A stretch of DNA of 64,000 bases from Sandaracinobacteroides sp039808025 (GTDB taxonomy: Bacteria > Pseudomonadota > Alphaproteobacteria > Sphingomonadales > Sphingomonadaceae), in the NCBI GenBank assembly GCA_039808025.1, contig JBDHSK010000005.1, forward strand, positions 151,594-215,593, in the 5' to 3' direction. Below the pieces are notes generated by a model. The model was not told the origin of the DNA, ran no database searches, and worked only from the letters and a program-made list of their open reading frames with translations. The first letter of the stretch is position 1. Each line of letters starts with the position of its first letter. The translations under genes were made by a program, and so were the position numbers. Positions 34,970-43,708 of the stretch are shown one piece after another.

Positions 34970-36727
34970 ATGCCTCAATCCAGCAGCGCCATTCTGATAA
35001 CCTTGATTTTCGCTGCTGGTCTGGCGGGATTCGCCACAGACAGACTGCGGCATGATCTGGTCGCGCTTTTGATGCTCGCTGCCTGCCTGGTGCTCGGTCT
35101 GGTGTCTGCAGATCAGGCATTCACTGGCTTCGCCGATCCGGTCGTCATGACGGTAGCGGCGGTGATGATTGTCAGCGCAGCCATCTCCCGATCAGGAATG
35201 CTGGCACATGCCTTGCGACCGTTTCGCCGCTGGATGCGCGCCGAGATGGGCATTGCGATCGTCTATTCGGCGCTTTGCGGGGTCGCATCCGCTTTCATGA
35301 ACAATGTCGGCGCCCTCGCCCTCTTGCTTCCCGCGGCGCTGGCCACATGCCGCTCTGCCAAGGTATCTCCAAGTCGAATCCTGATGCCAATGGCCTTCTC
35401 GTCACTGCTTGGCGGCCTGGTGACACTTATCGGCACGCCGCCCAATGTGATTCTGGCCGAACTGCGCAACGACTTCGGAAAACCCGCGTTCGGCATGTTC
35501 GATTTTGCCTACGTCGGATTGCCGCTGGCGCTGTCAGGCATTGTGCTCACCATCTTGCTCGTTCGGTTCCTGCCGTCTCACGCTGCCAGTGAGGGCGAGC
35601 CGCTTAAATTCAGGATAGCCGACTACCTCTTCGAATTACGTGTGCCCGAGAATGCTTCGCGCTCGCTTACGGTCGAAACGCTGGCTGCGATCGGCACTGG
35701 TGAGGATCGTCTTGCTGTTCATGCAATCGATCGCGGTGGCGTGCTGGTGACTGCGCCGCGCCTGAGCCGTCCACTGCTGGTGGGTGACGTCATTCAGGTG
35801 GAAGGCCGCGCACCGGTTGTGGAGACCGCGCTTGAACGCCTAGGGCTGGAACTCGCGACTGATGCAGAGGACGATCTTCTGGAAGGATCGTTTGTCGAAT
35901 GCGTCGTCACCGATCGCAGCAGTCTTATCGAGAACGCCGAGGTGACTTCCTTGCTGGGTCATGCCGGCGCATCGCTCGTCGCAATCAGCCGACGAGGAAA
36001 GAACATAGCCAATGGCCTGTCCGCCATGCGACTTCAGGCCGGCGATGTCGTTCTCTTGCAGATGGCCCCGGAGAGGACAACTAATCTCGCGCAAGAGTTC
36101 GACCTTTTGCCGCTGGCGGTGCGGCCATTGAATCTGCGCGTTGTGGCGAAGGATTGGCTCCCGGTAGCCGCCCTTCTGGGTGCAATTCTCGCGGCCTCGG
36201 CAGGTGTTGTCAGCCTTGCTGTCGCACTCATGCTCGCTGTGACAGCCCTGGGATTGTCTGGCCGCCTGAGGGGGGCAGTCTATCATGATATCGACTGGCC
36301 GATCATCATCCTACTGGCGGCTCTTATTCCCGTGGCACAGGCATTCGCCGCCAGCGGCGCGGGTGAGACCATCGCGGGAATGATCAGCGCGGCAGGGAGT
36401 GGGCAGCCGGGATGGATGATGATTGGAATCGCGCTTGGCCTCACAATGGCCGTAACGCCTTTCCTCAACAATGCCGCTGCGGTGCTGATCATGGGACCGA
36501 TTGCCGCGCAGACGGGGATTGATACCGGGGTGCCGGTCGATGCCATGCTCATGGCCGTGGCCATCGGCGCCTCGTGCGATTTCCTGACCCCAATCGGCCA
36601 TCAGTCCAACACACTTGTGTGGGGGCCAGGGGGCTATCACTTTTCGGATTACGCCCGCGTCGGTACGCCGCTCACGCTTCTCGTCCTTGTGTTCGGGACA
36701 TTTCTGATCACGTCGGTCTGGGGGTAA
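34970..36727 (+). CDS. SLC13-type permease with central TrkA-C (RCK_C) domains
   Basis: 585 residues. Two membrane halves carry the signatures AFMNNVGALALLLPAALA and LIGTPPNVILAE, then TPFLNNAAAVLIMGPIAAQT and CDFLTPIGHQSNTLVWGPGG. Between them (about 205-375) is a soluble region with two RCK_C-like modules (FELRVPENASRSLTVETLAA; VVTDRSSLIENAEVTSLLGH), which in related proteins bind regulatory ligands. The substrate may be sulfate, dicarboxylate or another anion. ATG 34970 is preferred to 34931 because the first membrane helix begins soon after it. First gene of a plus-strand run of transporters. Confidence 0.87.
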   Translation: MPQSSSAILITLIFAAGLAGFATDRLRHDLVALLMLAACLVLGLVSADQAFTGFADPVVMTVAAVMIVSAAISRSGMLAHALRPFRRWMRAEMGIAIVYSALCGVASAFMNNVGALALLLPAALATCRSAKVSPSRILMPMAFSSLLGGLVTLIGTPPNVILAELRNDFGKPAFGMFDFAYVGLPLALSGIVLTILLVRFLPSHAASEGEPLKFRIADYLFELRVPENASRSLTVETLAAIGTGEDRLAVHAIDRGGVLVTAPRLSRPLLVGDVIQVEGRAPVVETALERLGLELATDAEDDLLEGSFVECVVTDRSSLIENAEVTSLLGHAGASLVAISRRGKNIANGLSAMRLQAGDVVLLQMAPERTTNLAQEFDLLPLAVRPLNLRVVAKDWLPVAALLGAILAASAGVVSLAVALMLAVTALGLSGRLRGAVYHDIDWPIIILLAALIPVAQAFAASGAGETIAGMISAAGSGQPGWMMIGIALGLTMAVTPFLNNAAAVLIMGPIAAQTGIDTGVPVDAMLMAVAIGASCDFLTPIGHQSNTLVWGPGGYHFSDYARVGTPLTLLVLVFGTFLITSVWG

Positions 36728-36734
36728 GGCACAG

Positions 36735-38018
36735 ATGACCCAAACAACGCCCAGTCCCTTCGACGTTGCTGCAACCCTCGTTTTGCTTGCGGCGGCTCTT
36801 GGATATGTCAATCACCGGCTGCTCAAACTGCCATCGGCCGTGGGTATGACCCTCATGGGCGCACTCGCCTCGCTGGCCATCATCGCGGCGGGAGCCGCTT
36901 TCCCATCATGGGGCTTCGCGCCGATGGTCGAACGGTTCCTGACCGGGATCGATTTTCACGCCACCTTGATGGAAGGCATGTTGTCGTTCCTGTTGTTTGC
37001 AGGTGCGCTCCACGTTGATTGGACCCACATGCGTGCCAATCGCGCCGTGATTTTTGCGCTTGCGACATTCGGCGTCCTGCTCTCGACCGCTATTGTCGGT
37101 GTCGGCACATGGTGGATTGCGGGAGCGATGGGACTGCAAATTCCGCTGCCTTGGGCCTTGGTTTTCGGCGCTTTGATCAGCCCAACTGATCCCGTCGCCG
37201 TCATGGCCATCCTCAAGCGGGCAGCCGTTCCACCATCGCTTCAGGCCACGGTTGCGGGCGAGAGCCTGTTCAATGACGGGGTTGGTGTCGTCATTTTCGG
37301 CATATTGGTCGCGGTAGCGACAGGAAGCGAAGAGTTTACTTGGGTACATTCTGCAAGCGATTTTTCCCGGGAAGCTCTGGGCGGTGCCGCATTCGGATTG
37401 GTGGCGGGCTGGCTCGCCTTCCGCGCAATGCGTTCTATTGACGACTACAATGTCGAAGTGATGATCAGCCTTGCAGTGGTCATGGCGGGTTACAGCATGG
37501 CTCACGCACTTCATGTCAGCGGGCCGGTCGCCATGGCGGTGGCCGGGCTGTTCATTGGTAATGCCGGGGTCGCGCAGGCGATGAGCGATGTTACGCAGGA
37601 CTATCTGATCAAATTCTGGGAACTGATTGATGAAATCCTCAATGCTGTCCTGTTCCTGCTGATCGGGCTGGAGGTTATCCTGATAGCTCGCCAACCGGAC
37701 CTACTAGTCTTCGGCGCAGTGGCTATACCGCTGGCGTTGACCGCTCGCTGGCTGTCGGTTTTCGCTCCGCTAATCCTGCTTCGGCGCTGGATCGATCTCG
37801 GTACACTTGCAATGCCGACGCTGGTCTGGGGTGGCCTGCGTGGCGGGATTTCGATCGCGCTTGCGTTGTCGCTGCCGGACGGGCCGTATCGTACACCGAT
37901 TATTGCTTCCACCTTCATCATCGTGCTGTTCTCGGTGATCATCCAAGGTGGCAGCATTGGCGGACTGATAGGGCGGCTTCGCCAGCGGAAAGGGTATCTG
38001 GGGAAGGAAAATACGTGA
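36735..38018 (+). CDS. CPA1-family Na+/H+ antiporter
   Basis: 427 residues, about twelve membrane helices. Family motifs include FALATFGVLLSTAIVGVGTW, FGALISPTDPVAVMAILKR and VAGESLFNDGVGVVIFG, which contains the ND pair of the ion-binding site. It exchanges cytoplasmic Na+ (or K+) for H+. It starts 7 bp after the SLC13 gene and overlaps the DUF389 gene by GTGA, so the three form a transcription unit. It lacks a large cytoplasmic C-terminal domain, unlike longer NhaP-type proteins. Confidence 0.92.
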   Translation: MTQTTPSPFDVAATLVLLAAALGYVNHRLLKLPSAVGMTLMGALASLAIIAAGAAFPSWGFAPMVERFLTGIDFHATLMEGMLSFLLFAGALHVDWTHMRANRAVIFALATFGVLLSTAIVGVGTWWIAGAMGLQIPLPWALVFGALISPTDPVAVMAILKRAAVPPSLQATVAGESLFNDGVGVVIFGILVAVATGSEEFTWVHSASDFSREALGGAAFGLVAGWLAFRAMRSIDDYNVEVMISLAVVMAGYSMAHALHVSGPVAMAVAGLFIGNAGVAQAMSDVTQDYLIKFWELIDEILNAVLFLLIGLEVILIARQPDLLVFGAVAIPLALTARWLSVFAPLILLRRWIDLGTLAMPTLVWGGLRGGISIALALSLPDGPYRTPIIASTFIIVLFSVIIQGGSIGGLIGRLRQRKGYLGKENT

Positions 38019-39646
38019 CAGAAGAACGTACTGCCAGGGGGTCGCGATTGGCCATTTTGCGGGACAATTTAGCAAAATCATTTACCGCTTTTCGTGCCGA
38101 GATCGATAAGACGGGGTTGTTTCCAGATCTGAAAGGTGACGTCGGCAAGGCGCTTCGCAAATCCGTTTGGGACGAAGGTCAGGTCACGAAATCCTATATG
38201 CTGATGTGCGGCCTCTCGGCTGGCATCGCTGCCCTCGGCCTGCTTCAGTCTTCGACCGCCGTCGTAATCGGTGCGATGTTGATTTCGCCACTGATGGGGC
38301 CAATCGCCTCTCTGGGCTTCGGCTTCGCTTCGTTCGACGGCCATCAGATACGGAATTCGATTAAGGTCATTGCGATGGGTGCCGCCATCGGCATCATGAC
38401 CGGTGTTCTGTTGACGTGGCTCAGTCCGATCCGCAATGCGACGCCAGAAATCATCGCCCGCACTGAACCGACATTGCTCGATCTTGCCGTGGCAGTATTC
38501 TCCGGCATTGCCGGTGCCTATGCCACCGTCCAGCAGAAGGGTGCGACAGCGATTGGGGTGGCCATCGCGACCGCGCTCATGCCTCCGCTGGCAACGGTCG
38601 GTTATGGCCTTGGTGTGGCTAACATGACCTTTGCGATGGGTGCGTTCCTGCTCTTCCTGACCAATTTGGCGGCCATCGCCTTCTCGTTCGCGCTTGTCGC
38701 CCGCTTGAGCGGTGCCGCCCGCCCTATTGCCAATGTCGAAATAGCGCCACGTTACGTCATGGCTGGTCTGGCTGCCTTTGCGGCCTTGGCAACACCTCTT
38801 GGCGTCACACTGTATCGGGTGACCACCGAGGCCAAAGCGCAAGCGACCGTGAGGCGATTATTGGCCCAGGAGTTGAAGCTCAGGCCGGTGAATATCGCCC
38901 AGTTGGAAGTCAAGTGGCCACTACGCGGCACCCCAACGATCGACGCTGTCGTAGTGTCCCCGCAATACACCAACGGTGCTGAGGACAGGTTGTTGGCCAA
39001 GCTCGAAGCAGAGTGGGGCGAGCGCCCCAGTCTAAACCTGCAACAAGTGGTTGCGGCAGATGTGCAATCACAGACGCGAGCCATTGTCGATGCTGCCGTC
39101 GAGACCTCGGCAGCCGGAATTGCTCGTGATGTGCCGCCCCTGGTGGCGATACGCGCAGCAATTGGTCTGCCCACCCAGGCGCTATGGGTTAATCGTGCCG
39201 AACGGACTGTTCAGGTTGTGCCATTCGCCGCAGAAGGATGGATCCTGGGCGATTATCGCAACGCCGAGAGAGCCGCCTCTGCAGCAGGCGGGGGATGGAA
39301 TGTCCGTGTCATACCGCCGGTCGAACCACGGCTATTCGTATCGATCGAAATAGCAGACGGCACACCGCAACGAAGCCCGGCTCTGGATGACGCCATATGG
39401 GCGATCGAAAGATGGGGCGTGCAGGGATTTGTGGTCGCGGGAGTTACCGAAGGAAACGTATCTGACGAGAATAACACGGCAGCCCTCGCACTGGCGGAAT
39501 TCGTCGTCGGCGAGCTCGCAAAGACAGACATTCGTGCAGGCGCGGCAGTGCTGTCGCAGGACGGTTTGCAGCGTATTCCACGCGGCGGATCGGGAGTCGA
39601 AATTGGAGTGGTCACAAGACCAAGACGAGGAGATGCGTTGCCGTAG
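38015..39646 (+). CDS. DUF389 domain-containing membrane protein
   Basis: 543 residues. The N-terminal half has about six membrane helices with the DUF389 signature (ASTAVVIGAMLISPLMGPIA-like: SSTAVVIGAMLISPLMGPI, then QKGATAIGVAIATALMPPLA). The C-terminal 250 residues are soluble and carry an OmpA-like mix of strands and helices of unknown role. GTG start at 38015, with GGGGAAGGA upstream, overlapping the antiporter stop. The family has no settled biochemical function; the coupling suggests a partner or regulator of ion exchange. Confidence 0.87.
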   Translation: MTEERTARGSRLAILRDNLAKSFTAFRAEIDKTGLFPDLKGDVGKALRKSVWDEGQVTKSYMLMCGLSAGIAALGLLQSSTAVVIGAMLISPLMGPIASLGFGFASFDGHQIRNSIKVIAMGAAIGIMTGVLLTWLSPIRNATPEIIARTEPTLLDLAVAVFSGIAGAYATVQQKGATAIGVAIATALMPPLATVGYGLGVANMTFAMGAFLLFLTNLAAIAFSFALVARLSGAARPIANVEIAPRYVMAGLAAFAALATPLGVTLYRVTTEAKAQATVRRLLAQELKLRPVNIAQLEVKWPLRGTPTIDAVVVSPQYTNGAEDRLLAKLEAEWGERPSLNLQQVVAADVQSQTRAIVDAAVETSAAGIARDVPPLVAIRAAIGLPTQALWVNRAERTVQVVPFAAEGWILGDYRNAERAASAAGGGWNVRVIPPVEPRLFVSIEIADGTPQRSPALDDAIWAIERWGVQGFVVAGVTEGNVSDENNTAALALAEFVVGELAKTDIRAGAAVLSQDGLQRIPRGGSGVEIGVVTRPRRGDALP

Positions 39647-39960
39647 TCAAAGCCGCTGAAAATGGTCTAAGCAGATGTTGCGGTAGTGATGGCTATTTGG
39701 TCCCCAATCGAGAACAAACAGGGCTAATGCTGGCCTCTACCATCCCGGTTTGCCAGCCATTTGATGTCGCTCGAATGCCGCTTTTGGCGCCCAATCCCGC
39801 AGGAAACCGACAAAAATCAAGACTGCGTTTAACGTGTGGCACCCGGTACATCGGCGCAGTTGGAAACCGGCTTGACCGGCACACCGTACTCAGTCATGAA
39901 TGGCCTTACACGGCAGCAGCAAACGGATCTTTTGGGAATTGGGCCAAGGAAGGTTGCACT
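39647..39960. other. intergenic region before the urea transporter
   Basis: 314 bp. The urea-transporter frame is open through the right part of this stretch, but those codons show no family similarity. A TTGACC at about 39873-39878 could be a -35 element. AAGGAAGG at 39946-39953 is the ribosome site that fixes the GTG start at 39961. Nothing else was recognised. Confidence 0.45.
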
Positions 39961-40959
39961 GTGAAAGGTGTCAGGCTTTGCGCAAACGGCTTTGAAGTTC
40001 ATGGCGAAGACCCATTGGCCAGCCTGTTGGCTTTCCTCGACAGCATACTTCGCGGCACCGGCCAGGTGATGTTCCAGAACAACAGCTATACCGGGCTGCT
40101 GTTCCTGATCGGGATCGCGTATAATTCATGGCTGTTCGCACTGGCCGTCACTTTGGGAACAGCCGTCAGTACGCTTACCGCCATGGCGATGGGTGCGGAT
40201 CGTATTTTGGTGCGATCGGGTATGTTCGGCTTTAACGGCGGGCTTGTCGGCATTGCGCTGCTTTATTTTCTGCAGCCCGTGCCGCTCACCTAGGCTTGCC
40301 TCATTCTGGCCGCTGCGTGCTCTACAATCGTCATGGGCGCTATGCTGGCCGCATTCGACATGTGGAAGCTGCCGGCACTCACAGCGCCATTCGTGTTCGT
40401 CTCTTTGTGCTTTTTTCTGGCAACGGCACGCTTCGGCCGCATGGAGCTGACTGGCCTGTTACCAACGGCGGGCTTGCCGAAAACGGCGGTTGTCGAAGGC
40501 GTGGTGGACGCTTCAACCATAGCCCAGGGGCTGCTCAACGGAATTGGCCAGGTCTTCTTCCAGGAAAATCTCGTGACAGGAGCGCTGTTCGCAGCGGGGC
40601 TCCTGATCGCTTCGCGCGTCGCCTTTGCAGCGGCGCTCGCCGGCTCGCTTGGAGGACTGCTCGTCGCATGGGGGATGGGAGCGGCAGAGCCGGCGATCCG
40701 TGCCGGCGCATTCGGATTTAACAGCGTTTTGGTCGGCATCGCACTGAGCAGTGTGTTCCTCGCGCCGAACCGGACTGCGATTGGCTATGCCACGTTCGGC
40801 GTGGTCGTCACGCCCTTCGCCGTGGCGGCGCTCGCCGCGGCCCTGGAGCCGCTGGGGCTGCCCGCGCTGACGCTACCCTTCGTCCTCGTCACCTGGGTCT
40901 TTGTGCTGGCGTGTCGGCAGTTCGAGAGATTTCGAGGCGACCAGGAGGCGAGCGCGTGA
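39961..40959 (+). pseudogene. urea transporter (UT family) interrupted by one in-frame amber codon
   Basis: One continuous frame of 332 sense and stop positions from GTG 39961 to the stop at 40959, broken only by TAG at 40291-40293. Before it: LDSILRGTGQVMFQNNSYTG and GMFGFNGGLVGIALLYFLQP; after it, in the same frame, the second copy of the same motifs: LNGIGQVFFQENLVTGALFA and AFGFNSVLVGIALSSVFLAP. These paired repeats define the UT fold with its two inverted halves. No frameshift and no other lesion is visible, and the codons after TAG stay conserved. A restart ATG at 40333 exists, so two half-proteins are conceivable. Either a recent nonsense mutation or a read-through gene. Confidence 0.88.
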
Positions 40960-40965
40960 ACCACT

Positions 40966-40983
40966 GTCGATGCAAGCATCGAC
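40966..40983. promoter_or_regulatory. perfect palindrome upstream of carbonic anhydrase
   Basis: GTCGATGC (40966-40973), two-base centre AA, GCATCGAC (40976-40983). It lies 6 bp after the urea-transporter stop and 47 bp before the carbonic anhydrase ATG. There is no T-run, so it is more like an operator than a terminator. Confidence 0.5.
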
Positions 40984-41030
40984 TGCATGGATCAACAATG
41001 GTTCGCCATGGCGTGAGTCGGAGATAGCGG

Positions 41031-41660
41031 ATGCTCGACGATATTTTTGCGCGCAACAAGGCTTGGTCGAAGAAACGACTCAGGAAAAATGTCGATTATT
41101 TCGAATGCCTGTCTGTTTCCCAGAATCCTGACTATCTTTGGATTGGATGTTCCGACAGCCGCGTGCCCGCCAATGTCATTACCGGACTGGAACCCGGCGA
41201 CATTTTTGTGCACTGCAATGTGGCCAACCTCATTCATCCCACCGATTTGAACATGTTATCGGTCGTGGAATTCGCCGTGCAGCAGCTGCGGGTGAAGCAT
41301 ATCATTATATGCGGGCACCATGGCTGCGGCGGAGTTCGTGCCGCCGTCAGCGGCAAGCGACTGGGATCGATCGATCATTGGCTTCAACCGATACGAGAGG
41401 TAGCTGATGCGCATTTTGCGGACCATGGACGTGGCGATTGGGAGAATCTGGATCTGGATCGACTTTGTGAAAGCTCAGTCGTCGAGCAGGTTCGGCGGTT
41501 GGCGCGTACGCCAATCCTGCAAGATGCCTGGGACTCTGGCGTTGAAATCGCCATCCACGGCTGGGTCTATGGACTGAAAGATGGGCTGCTTTCGGATCTC
41601 AACTGCACAAGAACGGGGCGGCTCAACAGGATGGTAAAACCCGCAGCGGGGACGGAGTGA
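41031..41660 (+). CDS. beta-carbonic anhydrase
   Basis: Interconverts CO2 and bicarbonate in the cytoplasm. 209 residues. The zinc ligands are C40, H96 and C99, with the catalytic D42/R44 dyad in the motif CSDSRVPANVI and the second motif CGHHGCGGVRAAV. The C-terminal VEIAIHGWVYGLKDGLL is conserved in the Can-type clade. No Shine-Dalgarno stands out. It sits between a urea transporter and a bestrophin-like protein, a setting that hints at inorganic-carbon or pH control. Confidence 0.95.
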   Translation: MLDDIFARNKAWSKKRLRKNVDYFECLSVSQNPDYLWIGCSDSRVPANVITGLEPGDIFVHCNVANLIHPTDLNMLSVVEFAVQQLRVKHIIICGHHGCGGVRAAVSGKRLGSIDHWLQPIREVADAHFADHGRGDWENLDLDRLCESSVVEQVRRLARTPILQDAWDSGVEIAIHGWVYGLKDGLLSDLNCTRTGRLNRMVKPAAGTE

Positions 41661-41805
41661 ACATGTGGCGTCTGAACATCGCTTTCTTCAGATACCCTCG
41701 CCAGCGGTCCCAACCCGGAAAATCGGGACGGAAGATGTTCACCAACCTCAGCCTTTCAGGATATGGGCCTTACTCTCATATCTTGCGGTCAGGATTATAG
41801 GATAA

Positions 41806-42630
41806 ATGCCGTTCATGAGCATGATTTTGCAGGTTGACGCCTGGAAGCTCGGACTGATTTTTTTCGTGTTGATGTTAGCAGCTGGGTGGGCCGGCACGCG
41901 AGTGCGTGCAATCGCCGTTAAAAAGCAGCAGAATGAAAACACGCGAATTGCGGATGCCAGCATCGCATTATTCGCGCTCCTGCTGGCCTTCTCGTTTTCC
42001 GGCGCGGCAGAGCGCTACGAAAACCGCAAGGAGTACCTCCTCGACGAAGCCATCGCGATCGGGGATTTTGCGGCAACGACCTCTATGCTCGAAAATCCGG
42101 AGAGGGATCAGATCCGGCAGGAACTGGTAGGATATGTCAAGGAGCGCCTCGCATTTGGGAAGGTCCGGATAGAAGCTCCAGAGATGCAGGCGCTGACGGC
42201 CCGCAGCCGCGAGAGGCAGGAGCATATACAATCCATATTGCACCGTGTGTTTGCCGAGAAGAAATCCTCGACGCTGCATACGCCGCTGATGAACGGGTTC
42301 AACGGAATGACAATGACCCATGACAAGGCGTTGTACGGCAGCAGGAACCAGATTTCTGACACCATCATCGTGCTGCTCATTACGTTTGGATTGATAAGCG
42401 CATTTATGACCGGCAGGTTTGGCGGAAGTAGTGATGAATCGTCATTGACGTCATCCATGACATGGTTGGCGCTCTATACGTTGCTCGTGACCTCCGTTTT
42501 CGTCGTGACGATGGATCTTGAGCAGCCGCATCGCGGGATCATGAGAAGTTCGAAATTGCCGCTGACCGACTTGCTGATCTCGCTGGAGCATCCGGCACTG
42601 GAAGCAAAACTTGCTCGAGAACCGCGCTGA
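41806..42630 (+). CDS. DUF4239 bestrophin-like membrane protein
   Basis: 274 residues. Two N-terminal membrane helices (about 14-34 and 50-66) and two C-terminal ones (about 186-204 and 221-238) enclose a charged helical domain (about 68-180). This is the DUF4239 layout, distantly related to bestrophin anion channels. SIALFALLLAFSFSGAAERY is a typical family block. Bestrophins conduct chloride or bicarbonate; whether this member does is unknown. The start has ATAGGATAA before the ATG. Confidence 0.72.
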   Translation: MPFMSMILQVDAWKLGLIFFVLMLAAGWAGTRVRAIAVKKQQNENTRIADASIALFALLLAFSFSGAAERYENRKEYLLDEAIAIGDFAATTSMLENPERDQIRQELVGYVKERLAFGKVRIEAPEMQALTARSRERQEHIQSILHRVFAEKKSSTLHTPLMNGFNGMTMTHDKALYGSRNQISDTIIVLLITFGLISAFMTGRFGGSSDESSLTSSMTWLALYTLLVTSVFVVTMDLEQPHRGIMRSSKLPLTDLLISLEHPALEAKLAREPR

Positions 42631-42668
42631 GGCCGAAGCTATATGTTATCAATTGATTGAGAAGGTCC

Positions 42669-43502
42669 GTGTCAAAATTTCGTCCTCATCGACTTCGACA
42701 GATTGCACAGAGACGGAATCTGACCATTGCGTGGCTTGCAATGACTGCCCTGCCATCGATCGCGGAGGCACAGGATAAGCGTGACTTTTGTCCCGACCGC
42801 CCCGGACTTGGAACCCCGGCCTGCACGCTGAACGATGCACAGTTCGCCACCGAATTGGGCGCGATGAGTTGGAAGCTCGACCGATCGGCGGATGGCAGAA
42901 ACGATACGCTCGCTACCGGCGATCTGTTGCTCCGTTATGGAATCACGCAAAATCTTGAAGCCCAGCTTGGCTGGGGTGCCTTCGCCACCACTCGGGTTCG
43001 TTCCGGCGGACGAGTGGAGAGAGCCAGCGGAACCGGCGATGTGCTTCTGGCGGTGCGGCACAATCTGCGAAACCCTGACGGATCCGGGTTGTTGCTAGCG
43101 GTGATGCCCTATGCAACCCTGCCCGTTGGTGGCACGATCGGTGCTGGTGATTGGGGTGCGGGGCTGCTGGTGCCTGTCAGCCGCGAATTGCCTGGCGGCT
43201 TCGGGATCGGCTTTACGGGCAGCGTCGAGGCGGCGGTGGATCAAGATCGTAACGGACGTCATCTTGCCTATGGCGCGATCGCCGGTCTCGATGTTCCGCT
43301 GAGCGAGGCCGTGGGGGCGACGGTGGAATTTTCCGCACGCCGTGACGAGGATCCATCCGGGTCCACGACCGGACTGTTGGCTGGCTTGTCTGCCGGTTGG
43401 GCACCCCGTGACTCTTTTCAGTTGGATGCCGGCGCAACGTTCGGGCTGAACCGGAATGTCCCGGACGTGCAGATCTATTTCGGCATCGCTCGGCGTTTCT
43501 GA
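42669..43502 (+). CDS. outer-membrane beta-barrel protein of the MetA/phenol-degradation-type transporter family
   Basis: 277 residues: a basic N-terminus and signal peptide (TIAWLAMTALPSIAEA), then alternating-strand sequence ending in aromatic FGIARRF, a typical outer-membrane terminus. Blocks such as ELGAMSWKLDRSADG, LRYGITQNLEAQLGW and GTGDVLLAVRHNLR match the putative MetA-pathway/transporter (DUF1207-like) barrels. GTG 42669 is chosen because GAGAAGG is 3-4 bases upstream; a TTG 4 codons earlier is the alternative. Confidence 0.72.
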   Translation: MSKFRPHRLRQIAQRRNLTIAWLAMTALPSIAEAQDKRDFCPDRPGLGTPACTLNDAQFATELGAMSWKLDRSADGRNDTLATGDLLLRYGITQNLEAQLGWGAFATTRVRSGGRVERASGTGDVLLAVRHNLRNPDGSGLLLAVMPYATLPVGGTIGAGDWGAGLLVPVSRELPGGFGIGFTGSVEAAVDQDRNGRHLAYGAIAGLDVPLSEAVGATVEFSARRDEDPSGSTTGLLAGLSAGWAPRDSFQLDAGATFGLNRNVPDVQIYFGIARRF

Positions 43503-43600
43503 AACGGCTTTTCCAGAGAAATGGGATGAGAATTCGATCAATACACAGAACACGCGCACCAGCGAGCAATCGCAGCGCGGATTCATGCCGATGCCCCTTA

Positions 43601-43633
43601 ACGGGAAGAGATATTCGCCAATCGCCTTCCCGT
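43601..43633. terminator. possible terminator hairpin of the GlxA-type regulator
   Basis: Inverted repeat ACGGGAAG (43601-43608) and CTTCCCGT (43626-43633) with a 17-base loop. It lies between converging genes, 76 bp beyond the regulator stop. Moderately stable, with AT-rich CATAAAA on the right side only. Confidence 0.4.
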
Positions 43634-43708
43634 CATAAAACGCACAGTCCTGTCAATGCTGCCTTTCCTGCATGGTTGCGGCCGCCCGCTTAAACGTTCC
43701 CCGAACTG

